From positions 1 through 16,719 of the forward strand of contig CANJPN010000064.1 in NCBI GenBank assembly GCA_947475855.1: DNA of 16,719 nt. The letters are read 5' to 3'. The notes beneath the pieces are model-generated. The model saw only the letters and a list, made by a program, of their open reading frames with translations. It had not been told where the DNA came from and ran no database searches. This document shows, one piece after another, positions 7,425 through 14,074 of the stretch. The position numbers were made by a program, and so were the translations under genes. Each line of letters begins with the position of its first letter. Position 1 is the stretch's first letter. Source of the DNA: Bradyrhizobiaceae bacterium. GTDB taxonomy: Bacteria > Pseudomonadota > Alphaproteobacteria > Rhizobiales > Hyphomicrobiaceae.

Positions 7425-7889
7425 TCAGTCGGCCACGCTGCTCAGTGGATCTGCGCCATAGCGGTTGGCGCCCTGCGTGCCCTTCTGGAATCCGTTCTCG
7501 CATAATGCCCAAAGGAAACCGATCGCGGCCGCAACCATGATCAACTTCTCGACCGGGTCCATGACATCCGGGTCGAGCAGATAACCATAGTAATTTGCAA
7601 TGACAAACGCCGACATGCTGCCGCCGAGTGCATAACCGAGCCAGGATGGCCAGTCGCGATCGTTGAACCGCTTGATCGAAATGGCCGTCGAGGGCCAGGC
7701 AAAAGCCAAGCTCCAAAGCGTGGAGGCCAGCGAAGGCGGGCGGACTTTGCCGCCGTCGCTCATCAAACCATCGAAGTCAAAGACCGTGGCGCCGACCACC
7801 GTGACCGCCATCAAAGCCAACAAACCAAGCCAGTATTCCTGGCGGCTGATGCGGCCGCGCGGCGACCAGAAGAAATCCGACAGGGTCAT
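7425..7889 (-). CDS. DUF805-family inner-membrane protein
   Basis: A 154-aa protein with about four hydrophobic segments (roughly 19-37, 57-72, 82-103 and 112-128). It starts with FFWSPRGRISRQEYW, the diagnostic DUF805 opening, contains KRFNDRDWP at about 73-81, and ends with CENGFQKGTQGANRYGADPL, the family's C-terminal signature. DUF805 proteins have no established biochemical role. A DUF805 gene directly upstream of dapE is, as I recall, common in Hyphomicrobiales, but that is from memory. Its ATG at 7889 lies one base after the stop of the membrane-protein gene at 7891-7893 (read TGA-G-ATG on the minus strand), so translation of the two is probably coupled. Confidence 0.93.
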   Translation of the reverse strand: MTLSDFFWSPRGRISRQEYWLGLLALMAVTVVGATVFDFDGLMSDGGKVRPPSLASTLWSLAFAWPSTAISIKRFNDRDWPSWLGYALGGSMSAFVIANYYGYLLDPDVMDPVEKLIMVAAAIGFLWALCENGFQKGTQGANRYGADPLSSVAD

Positions 7890-7890
7890 C

Positions 7891-8649
7891 TCAAGCCTTC
7901 ACAGTCGGTGTAGACGGTGTTGCGGTGCTCTGCGCGGGCGGATGGAATGCTACTGGCGTTGCCACCATCGTGGATTGGGCGATCCTGATCTTCTGCCATA
8001 TCTTGGCGGAAAGGTTCGCGGTCAATTGCTGCAGATCGCTCGACACGGTTACGACCTGCGGATCTTTCGTGCTTTGAGCGTAAACGGCCGCGACCTTGGC
8101 CGCCAGCGACAGCATCTCGGAGCAATAGTCGAGGTATCGGACGAGGTCCAACGGCGTGAGGTGACGCGCCGGCGAAGACGGCGTCGGCTCGGACACCAGG
8201 CTGGCCGGATCCTTGGTGAGCTGATGCATATCCACCACGTGGATTATGGATCGCAGCTCGTCGAGATCGGTGAGTGCTCGCTGGCGCTTCCAGCGCTGCT
8301 CGAGAGTGGCCAAAAACACGATCGTTGCACCGCTCACGAGGAAGATGTTGAGGCCGGCCTCGATACCCTGAAGCGTCGAAAAGATGCTCTCGGTGTCGCG
8401 CTTCACCTCGATGTTGCTGGCCACGATGCCGATCAGGACGATGCCGGCCAGGATGATGATAACACTCAGCAGGCGCAGGAAATAGTTGGGCCGGGCAAGG
8501 CGTCGAGCACGGTGGTCGTTTTCGCGGGCGACGTTGGCAAGCTCGGCGCAGACGGCCGCCAGGCTTGCGCCGGGAAAGCGCTCCGCAACGCGGCGCTCCA
8601 GTTGTTCCAGCGTCTCGACGATGCGGGCAGAATCGAGCGAGCGGTACAT
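7891..8649 (-). CDS. Hypothetical two-helix membrane protein
   Basis: A 252-aa protein of unknown family. The N-terminal 55 residues are charged and probably helical (IVETLEQLERRVAERF at 10-25). They are followed by two membrane helices, about 57-79 (FLRLLSVIIILAGIVLIGIV) and 98-117 (GLNIFLVSGATIVFLATL). After a basic stretch (RWKRQRAL) comes a soluble region of about 130 residues ending in a Pro/Thr/Ala-rich tail (PPAQSTATPSTPT). The layout suggests a protein with both ends in the cytoplasm. I chose the ATG at 8649; a longer start at 8691 would add 14 residues. It sits between yebC (91 bases away) and the DUF805 gene (1 base). No catalytic motif is visible and I do not assign a function. Confidence 0.75.
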   Translation of the reverse strand: MYRSLDSARIVETLEQLERRVAERFPGASLAAVCAELANVARENDHRARRLARPNYFLRLLSVIIILAGIVLIGIVASNIEVKRDTESIFSTLQGIEAGLNIFLVSGATIVFLATLEQRWKRQRALTDLDELRSIIHVVDMHQLTKDPASLVSEPTPSSPARHLTPLDLVRYLDYCSEMLSLAAKVAAVYAQSTKDPQVVTVSSDLQQLTANLSAKIWQKIRIAQSTMVATPVAFHPPAQSTATPSTPTVKA

Positions 8650-8740
8650 GTTTTTTCCCAGTACGGCGCATTGGCGCCGGCCGCCGATCACACTACATCA
8701 CGAGGCCGGCCGGAAGTGTGCCGCGGTCCCCGGTCTCGTC

Positions 8741-9493
8741 TCAAGCGGCGGCGATGAGCTTGGCCATCGTCGCCTCATCGACTTCGAAGTTGGAGAACAC
8801 CGCCTGCACGTCGTCATCGTCTTCGAGGACGGCGATCAGCTTCATGATCGTTGCAGCCGGTTCCTCGCCGACCTGTGTCGAGAGGTTGGGCTTCCACACG
8901 GTCTTGACGCTTTCGGGCGCGCCGAGCTTGGCTTCGAGGCCCTGCGCCACCGAGCCGAGACTTTCGAAAGCGCAGGTGACGAGGTGGCCGCTTTCGTCGG
9001 AAACGACATCGTCGGCGCCGGCGTCGATGGCGGCTTCCAGAACGGCGTCGGCGCTACCCGCGGCAGGCTTGAACACGATCTCGCCGACACGGGTGAACAT
9101 GTGGGACACCGAGCCGGTCGAGCCCAGGTTGCCGCTGTGCTTGGTAAACGCGGCACGGATCGCGCCGCCGGTGCGGTTGCGATTGTCGGTCAGCGCCTCG
9201 ACGATGATGGCGACGCCAGCCGGGCCGTAGCCCTCATAGCGGATGTTCTCGTAGGTCTCGGTATCGGCGCCCGCCGCCTTCTTGATGGCGCGCTCGATGT
9301 TGTCCTTCGGCATACTCTCCGCACGAGCCTCCCGGATCGCGAGGCGCAGACGGGGGTTCATGTCGGGGTCTGGCAAGCCGTTGCGGGCCGCCACCGTGAT
9401 TTCGCGGCCCAGCTTGGCGAACAACTTCGCCTTGGCCGCGTCCTGGCGGCCCTTGCGGTGCATGATGTTCTTGTATTGCGAATGTCCGGCCAT
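8741..9493 (-). CDS. yebC: YebC/PmpR-family (TACO1-like) protein
   Basis: A cytoplasmic protein of the YebC/TACO1 family: 250 aa, the usual length. It begins with the diagnostic AGHSQYKNIMHRKGRQDAAK and continues with FAKLGREITVAAR, then NPRLRLAIREARAESMPKDNIERAIKK and YEGYGPAGVAIIVEALTDNRNRT (given here in overlapping short parts). Members have been described as DNA-binding transcriptional regulators (PmpR) and, more recently, as translation factors that help ribosomes through difficult motifs such as proline runs; the sequence does not decide between these. The ATG at 9493 is required by the conserved start, with GGGAC upstream. The frame stays open for 87 codons upstream, but that part resembles no family. 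yebC often lies next to ruvC; here it does not. Confidence 0.95.
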   Translation of the reverse strand: MAGHSQYKNIMHRKGRQDAAKAKLFAKLGREITVAARNGLPDPDMNPRLRLAIREARAESMPKDNIERAIKKAAGADTETYENIRYEGYGPAGVAIIVEALTDNRNRTGGAIRAAFTKHSGNLGSTGSVSHMFTRVGEIVFKPAAGSADAVLEAAIDAGADDVVSDESGHLVTCAFESLGSVAQGLEAKLGAPESVKTVWKPNLSTQVGEEPAATIMKLIAVLEDDDDVQAVFSNFEVDEATMAKLIAAA

Positions 9494-9807
9494 AGCGGTC
9501 CCGTCTCGTAGATCCTGCTCTCGCCCCCATCTCGGGGGCATTGGCGCCGTTTCTAGGCCGGGTTCGTCACAAAATCCATATGCGACCCAATCATCGAACA
9601 GTTCGGCCTGAAGTCGGGTCTGGCCATTTGTCCATCGGCCCTCTCGCACTGCCGCGCTCGTGGCATCCCAGACCGAAAAGGGCATCGCGTCTACGCAGCC
9701 GCTCGGTGTGAACAGCTGTCGTTCCCGGACCGCGTTCGGCTTTACAGTTCCCATGCCTTGGCATATGGCATACCAGAAGAATGTCGCACGATCAGAGGGC
9801 CATTTGC
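9494..9807. promoter_or_regulatory. Divergent region between yebC and the SnoaL-like gene
   Basis: About 314 bases without a supported gene. It holds a 6-bp hairpin GCCCCC-ATCTC-GGGGGC at 9523-9539, which would lie in the yebC leader. Near the other gene it has a cluster of GGCAT/ATGCC half-sites (9753-9775), described separately. The minus-strand frame contiguous with yebC is open through most of it, but its residues show no family features. Confidence 0.5.
9759..9775. promoter_or_regulatory. Possible GntR-type operator
   Basis: TGGCATATGGCATACCA is an imperfect palindrome: TGGCAT and ATACCA match as inverted arms at 5 of 6 positions around a 5-base centre. It overlaps a second small palindrome, ATGCC-TT-GGCAT, at 9753-9764. 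TGGTAT...ATACCA-like sites are bound by FCD-type GntR repressors of catabolic genes. It ends 32 bases before the preferred start of the SnoaL-like gene. No GntR gene is in the window. Confidence 0.35.
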
Positions 9808-10428
9808 ATGTTGACGCGTGAGCAAGCCGAGCGGTTCACCATCAGAGAGATGGTGGAGAACTGGGCCGTGTGGCGTGACGCCTGCCTGTGGGACCACTTC
9901 GAGGGGGTCTGGCACCCGGAAGGTGAGATGTGGGCGACTTGGTTCCAGGGCAGCTACAAGGACTTCATCAAGGTCAGCCGAGAAGGTTTCGCGAAGGGTG
10001 TTCGCATTCTCCACTTCCTCGGTGGCTCGTCGATTGATCTCGCACTCGAGAACAAGCCCCACCCACGCGCCATCGCGCAAACCAAGATGACGATCAGCCA
10101 GCGCGCGATGGTGCATGACGTCGAGGTCGACGTGCTGTGCACCGGGCGATTCTATGACTTCATCGAGAAGCGAGATGGCGAATGGCGGATTGTGCTGCGC
10201 CGCCTGGTCTATGAAAAGGATCGGCTCGATCCGGTCGATCCGAACGCGAAACTCGAGCTCGATCCCAAGCTGCTGGCCGAATTCCCGGTCGGTTATCGCC
10301 ACCTCGCCTATCTGCAGACGCGGATCGGTTACAAGGTGAAGAAAGACATGGCAGGCCTCGTAGGCCCCGATGTCGACAAGCTCTACGCGCTCGGCAAGGG
10401 ATGGCTCAAGGGCAAGCCTTGCCTTTGA
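9808..10428 (+). CDS. SnoaL/NTF2-like domain protein
   Basis: A 206-aa soluble protein with the cone-shaped NTF2-like fold signature. An N-terminal helix pair (residues about 5-32, REMVENWAVWRDACLWDHF) is followed by a WHPEGEMWATWFQGSYKDFI segment, and later come antiparallel strands ending in a TGRFYDFIEKRDGEWRIVLRRL stretch (quoted in part; residues about 111-131), typical of the domain. Members act as small hydrolases, isomerases, dehydratases or as non-catalytic binding proteins, so the reaction cannot be named. I prefer ATG 9808 because AGAGGG is 8 bases upstream; ATG 9781 would add 9 residues but has its purine run touching the start. A possible GntR operator lies just upstream. It is a single gene, followed after about 200 bases by fhs. 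Confidence 0.75.
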   Translation: MLTREQAERFTIREMVENWAVWRDACLWDHFEGVWHPEGEMWATWFQGSYKDFIKVSREGFAKGVRILHFLGGSSIDLALENKPHPRAIAQTKMTISQRAMVHDVEVDVLCTGRFYDFIEKRDGEWRIVLRRLVYEKDRLDPVDPNAKLELDPKLLAEFPVGYRHLAYLQTRIGYKVKKDMAGLVGPDVDKLYALGKGWLKGKPCL

Positions 10429-10626
10429 GACTTCGCTTACCGCCTCAAACTCTCCCGCTCCAACAGCTTACCCGCTGAAGCCCATTCTTGGGCCCGCGGA
10501 TAGCAGGACAATCAGCAAATGATCGGTCTGCTGAAAAGGCTTTTCGGCATTCGTGTCGGCAGACCGCCCCTAACACATTCAGACAACAGCTCAACCATCG
10601 TCAATCTCCGGGAAGGAACGAGCATC
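10429..10626. promoter_or_regulatory. Leader region of the formate-tetrahydrofolate ligase gene
   Basis: 198 bases between the SnoaL-like gene and fhs. It contains an imperfect palindrome at 10529-10549 (TGC-T-GAAAAG-G-CTTTTC-G-GCA) and an alternative in-frame ATG at 10519 with AGGA about 10 bases before it. GGAAGGA at 10611-10617 is the ribosome site for the preferred start. No promoter boxes could be assigned. Confidence 0.4.
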
Positions 10627-12300
10627 ATGACCGTGAAATCAGACATCGAGATCGCGCGTGAAGCCAAGATGAAGCCGATCGCGGAGATCGGCGCGAAAAT
10701 CGGCATACCCGCCGATGCACTCCTGCAGTACGGACCGACCAAGGCCAAGATTTCGTTCGAGTACATCCAGGCCCAGCAGTCCAAGAAGGACGGCAAGCTG
10801 ATTCTGGTGACTGCAATCAACCCGACGCCAGCCGGCGAAGGCAAGACGACGACGACGGTCGGCCTCGGCGACGGCCTCAACCGGATCGGCAAGAAAGCGA
10901 TGAGCTGCCTGCGCGAGCCCTCGCTCGGGCCGTGCTTCGGCGTCAAGGGCGGTGCAGCCGGCGGCGGTTATTCCCAGGTCGTGCCGATGGAGGACATCAA
11001 CCTCCACTTCACCGGCGACTTCCACGCGATCACATCCGCGCACAACCTGCTGTCGGCGCTGATCGACAACCACATCTACTGGGGCAACAGCCTCGGCATC
11101 GACGAACGCCGCATCGCCTGGCGCCGCGTCCTCGACATGAACGACCGCGCACTGCGCTCGATCGTAAACTCGCTCGGCGGCGTGGCCAACGGCTTCCCGC
11201 GCGAGGATGGCTTCGACATCACCGTCGCGTCGGAGATCATGGCGATCTTCTGCCTCGCCTCGGACCTGCAGGACCTCGAGAAGCGGATCGGCAACATCGT
11301 CATCGGCTACACGCGCGACCGCAAGCCGATCACGGCCAAGCAGCTCAAGGGCGATGGCGCGATGACCGTGCTGCTCAAGGACGCGCTCATGCCGAACCTC
11401 GTGCAAACGCTCGAGAACAACCCCGTGTTCATCCACGGCGGTCCGTTCGCGAACATCGCGCATGGTTGCAACTCCGTGCTCGCGACCAAAACCGCTCTGA
11501 AGCTGTGCGACTACGTCGTAACGGAGGCTGGTTTCGGTGCCGATCTGGGTGCTGAGAAGTTCTTCGACATCAAGTGCCGCAAGGCCGGTCTGAAGCCGGC
11601 CGCGGCGGTGATCGTAGCCACCATCCGCGCGCTCAAGATGCACGGTGGCGTGGCCAAGGACGACCTCAAAGGGGAGAATACCGCCGCGGTCGCCAAAGGC
11701 TGCGACAACCTCAAGCGGCACATCCAGAACGTGAAGAAATTCGGCGTGCCACCGATCGTCGCCATCAACAAGTTCATCACCGACACCGACGCAGAGATCG
11801 CCGAAGTCGTGAAGGCTGCGGAGAGCATGGGCGTGAAGGCGTTCCTGTGTGAGCATTGGGGCAAGGGCAGCGCAGGTATCGAGCCGCTCGCACGTCACGT
11901 CGTCGAGGTCGCCGACAGCGGCCAGTCGAACTTCGCGCCGCTCTATCCTGACGCAATGCCACTTTGGGACAAGGTCAAGACGATCGCGACCGAGATCTAC
12001 GGCGCTTCGGACATCGTGGCCGACACCAGCGTCCGCAACCAGTTCAAGGATCTGCAGGCGAACTACGGTCACCTGCCGGTGTGCATGGCGAAGACGCAGT
12101 ACTCGTTCTCGACCGATCCCAACCTGCGCGGTGCCCCGTCGGGCCATGTGGTTCCAGTTCGCGAGCTGCGTCTGTCGGCCGGCGCGGAGTTCATCGTGGT
12201 CATCACCGGCGACATCATGACGATGCCGGGCCTTCCGCGCGTACCGAGCGCAGACACGATCCGGCTCAACGCCCAGGGTCAGATCGAAGGGCTGTTCTAG
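10627..12300 (+). CDS. fhs: Formate-tetrahydrofolate ligase
   Basis: An ATP-dependent enzyme joining formate to tetrahydrofolate to give 10-formyl-tetrahydrofolate, feeding one-carbon units to purine, methionyl-tRNA and serine-cycle reactions in the cytoplasm. The 557-aa length is typical. The N-terminal SDIEIAREAKMKPI is family standard; the P-loop is TPAGEGKTT at 67-75; then come LREPSLGPCFGVKGGAAGGG, the VTEAGFGADLGAEKFFDIKC block (its key residues around 330-350) and the late TGDIMTMPGLPR stretch. The ATG at 10627 has AAGGA 9 bases upstream and matches the family N-terminus. An in-frame ATG at 10519 would add 36 unrelated residues. It is a single gene, convergent with the TetR-type regulator. 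Its strong codon bias opens a long antisense frame that is not a gene. Confidence 0.97.
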   Translation: MTVKSDIEIAREAKMKPIAEIGAKIGIPADALLQYGPTKAKISFEYIQAQQSKKDGKLILVTAINPTPAGEGKTTTTVGLGDGLNRIGKKAMSCLREPSLGPCFGVKGGAAGGGYSQVVPMEDINLHFTGDFHAITSAHNLLSALIDNHIYWGNSLGIDERRIAWRRVLDMNDRALRSIVNSLGGVANGFPREDGFDITVASEIMAIFCLASDLQDLEKRIGNIVIGYTRDRKPITAKQLKGDGAMTVLLKDALMPNLVQTLENNPVFIHGGPFANIAHGCNSVLATKTALKLCDYVVTEAGFGADLGAEKFFDIKCRKAGLKPAAAVIVATIRALKMHGGVAKDDLKGENTAAVAKGCDNLKRHIQNVKKFGVPPIVAINKFITDTDAEIAEVVKAAESMGVKAFLCEHWGKGSAGIEPLARHVVEVADSGQSNFAPLYPDAMPLWDKVKTIATEIYGASDIVADTSVRNQFKDLQANYGHLPVCMAKTQYSFSTDPNLRGAPSGHVVPVRELRLSAGAEFIVVITGDIMTMPGLPRVPSADTIRLNAQGQIEGLF

Positions 12301-12416
12301 TCGTTTTCGCTCACGGCGCGCTTCGCGCTGCTGCGCAGCGCTGCGCCTCCGCGGGGGCGGCGCACTAGCGCCGGGCCGCGGTCGCGGCCTCAGGAGTGGC
12401 CGAATCGGTCGAGAAA
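12301..12416. terminator. Hairpin-rich convergent gap, likely bidirectional terminator
   Basis: The 116 bases between fhs and the convergent regulator gene hold several strong GC hairpins: GCGCTGC-TGC-GCAGCGC at 12325-12341 (7 bp), an overlapping GCGCG-CTT-CGCGC at 12316-12328 that would compete with it, and GGCCGC-GGTC-GCGGCC at 12374-12389. No long T-tract follows any of them in either direction, so termination may be Rho-assisted or the hairpins may mark mRNA 3' ends. Confidence 0.45.
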
Positions 12417-13109
12417 TCAGCTGCTGTTGCCCGTTGCAGAACTTGCGTCTGCGGCGGGCGATTGCGTTTCGGCGGGGCGGCTGTGGTCGCGGCGCGCGCC
12501 CGAGAAAATACCGCCTAGGCGCTTGCCAAAACCGGCGACAGTTTCGCATGCGCCTTCGACGGCCTGGAGATTGCGTTCGCCGCGGCGCAGGCGGCGATCG
12601 AGAGCCGCCATCGTACGCGCCATGCCGGCGTCATCGTCGTCGAGCCACGTGCGGAACACCGACGCGTAGACCGAGGCTAGGCCGAGCGTGCGCACCACCC
12701 CGCGCGAGCCCGATGACTCAATTCCCGCCGCCGAGAGCATCCACTGCTGTGAGGACAATGCGCTGCCAATCATCGCGAGGTCTGGATCAGCGTCGCGCAC
12801 GATCGAGCGAAGCGCTTGCTTGTGTGGATTTAGGAGGTCGAAGCGCGCCATGATCACCTCGAAAAGGGCATCACGCGGACCCTCGCCCTGTTGCGGCTTG
12901 CGGGCCTGCTTCAACAGCGCATCATCGACCGCACGCACGAAGCCGCGAACAATCGCCGGCTTACCGTCGAAGCTCGCACGGATATCAGCGAGAGTGAGGC
13001 CCGCGGTATCGGCGATATCGATGAGGGTCACGTCTTTCCACGGCAGCTCGGTCGCCAACTTCATGGCGGCGGCGATCAAACGGCCTTTGGGTGTCGTCTC
13101 GTCGATCAT
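12417..13109 (-). CDS. TetR-type regulator with COQ9-like C-terminal domain
   Basis: A 230-aa protein. The N-terminal 55 residues form a TetR-like helix-turn-helix (GRLIAAAMKLATELPWKDVT, then LIDIADTAGLTLADIRASF at about 29-47). From about residue 85 to 190 it resembles the COQ9/ligand-binding fold: RFDLLNPHKQALRSIV, then TLGLASVYASVFRTWLDDDD and MARTMAALDRRLRRGE. The last 40 residues are Ala/Ser-rich and probably disordered. It may be a transcription repressor sensing a lipid or quinone-like ligand; ligand and targets are inferred only. I start at ATG 13109, with GGGAG 10 bases upstream; a TTG at 13118 is too close to that site. It is divergent from the dienelactone hydrolase gene, a typical layout for a regulator and its target. 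Confidence 0.8.
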   Translation of the reverse strand: MIDETTPKGRLIAAAMKLATELPWKDVTLIDIADTAGLTLADIRASFDGKPAIVRGFVRAVDDALLKQARKPQQGEGPRDALFEVIMARFDLLNPHKQALRSIVRDADPDLAMIGSALSSQQWMLSAAGIESSGSRGVVRTLGLASVYASVFRTWLDDDDAGMARTMAALDRRLRRGERNLQAVEGACETVAGFGKRLGGIFSGARRDHSRPAETQSPAADASSATGNSS

Positions 13110-13305
13110 GTGCGGCAAGCTCCCGGAGTAGGAAATACAAATTATTGTGGGAATGCGAACGGTTCATTACCAGTCCAGGAATGGTGGCCGGCCACTCGGT
13201 CGCACCCGTCTCGTCCTCGCCGTAGCGCGCCGTTCGGCCATGGGCTAAAGAGGGCCTCCAGCAGACAATTTACTCCAGCGAAGAACCATCAGGGAGAACC
13301 GGACC
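13110..13305. promoter_or_regulatory. Divergent control region with perfect 12-base palindrome
   Basis: 196 bases between the TetR-type regulator and the hydrolase. GTGGCCGGCCAC at 13184-13195 is a perfect palindrome near the middle, a reasonable place for an operator bound by the regulator. An AT-rich patch at 13136-13147 (ATACAAATTATT) is the best candidate for the regulator's -10 region. Both points are inference from position and symmetry. Confidence 0.4.
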
Positions 13306-13986
13306 ATGGGAAAGAATATCACCCTCAAGGCAAGCGACGGCCACGAGTTCACGGCTTACCGTGCGGATCCGGCCGGGAAGCCGAAGGGTTCGATGATCGT
13401 GATCCAGGAAATCTTCGGCGTTAACGACCACATCCGCAGCGTTTGCGACCGGGTCGCGGCCAACGGCTATATCGCGGTCGCGCCGGCCCTTCAGGATCGC
13501 GCGCAGAAGGGTTTCGAGGTGGGCTATACGCCGGCCGACGTCGACAAGGGGCGTGAGGTTCGCGGCAAGGTCAAGAACGAGGATTCGCTCAAGGACCTGC
13601 AGGCGACATTCGACTATCTCAAGGCGCAGAACGCCGGCAAGATCGGCACCGTCGGCTACTGCTGGGGCGGCTCGCTAGCCTGGCTCGCAGCTACGCAAAT
13701 CGACGGGCTCGCGGTCGCAATTTCCTACTATGGCGGCGAAGTTGCCAACAACACCGACAAATCGTCCAAGTGCCCGGTCATGTTCCACTTCGGCGCGAAG
13801 GACATGTCGATCCCGCTAGACAAGGTCGAGATCGTCAAACAGAAGCTCGGAGCGACCCATCCAGTCTACGTTTACGAGGAGGCTGGCCACGGCTTCTCTT
13901 GTGACGCGCGGGGATCCTTCCACCCGGCAAGCCACGAGTTGGCGCTGAAGCGGACACAAGAGTTCGCCGCCAAGCACATGGCTTGA
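13306..13986 (+). CDS. Dienelactone hydrolase family protein
   Basis: An alpha/beta-hydrolase of 226 aa, the usual length, with no signal peptide, so cytoplasmic. The catalytic triad of the family is visible: C119 in GYCWGG, D166 in GAKDMSIP and H195 in AGHGFSCD; E35 in QEIFG is the glutamate that in true dienelactone hydrolases holds the cysteine inactive until substrate binds. Known members hydrolyse dienelactones in (chloro)aromatic breakdown, but many homologues have other ester or lactone substrates, so the family name is safer than a reaction. AGGGAG precedes the ATG at 13306. It is divergent from a TetR-type regulator and followed, 88 bases on, by a Bug receptor on the same strand. Confidence 0.92.
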   Translation: MGKNITLKASDGHEFTAYRADPAGKPKGSMIVIQEIFGVNDHIRSVCDRVAANGYIAVAPALQDRAQKGFEVGYTPADVDKGREVRGKVKNEDSLKDLQATFDYLKAQNAGKIGTVGYCWGGSLAWLAATQIDGLAVAISYYGGEVANNTDKSSKCPVMFHFGAKDMSIPLDKVEIVKQKLGATHPVYVYEEAGHGFSCDARGSFHPASHELALKRTQEFAAKHMA

Positions 13987-14015
13987 GGCGGGGCGAAATC
14001 AACGAACTTTCGACA

Positions 14016-14044
14016 TGGTGTCAGACCGGGAGCGTCTGACACCA
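14016..14044. repeat. Perfect 11-bp hairpin between the hydrolase and the Bug receptor
   Basis: TGGTGTCAGAC and GTCTGACACCA are exact inverted copies around the 7-base loop CGGGAGC. The element lies 30 bases after the hydrolase stop and 31 bases before the receptor ATG, leaving the receptor's ribosome site (AGGGAAG) free. It may be a terminator or mRNA-end hairpin of the hydrolase, an attenuating leader of the receptor, or a dispersed palindromic repeat. No T-tract follows. Confidence 0.7.
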
Positions 14045-14074
14045 CAACTCGAATGCGACTTCACAGGGAAGACG

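Noticed and set aside
8676..8710. GCCGGCC/GGCCGGC inverted repeat after yebC as an intrinsic terminator
   Set aside because: On the transcribed strand it is followed by an A-run rather than a T-run, and the downstream gene is close; kept only as a GC-rich hairpin of unclear meaning.
8486..9511. 341-codon plus-strand frame antisense to yebC
   Set aside because: yebC is complete and canonical on the other strand; the frame has no family feature.
9561..9580. tRNA T-arm-like GGGTTCG
   Set aside because: No matching stem, acceptor or anticodon arm around it; no tRNA was found anywhere in the window.
10639..12549. 636-codon open frame antisense to fhs
   Set aside because: It mirrors the strong codon bias of fhs; the translation is Arg/Asp/His/Val-rich with no family signature, whereas the plus strand encodes an intact Fhs.
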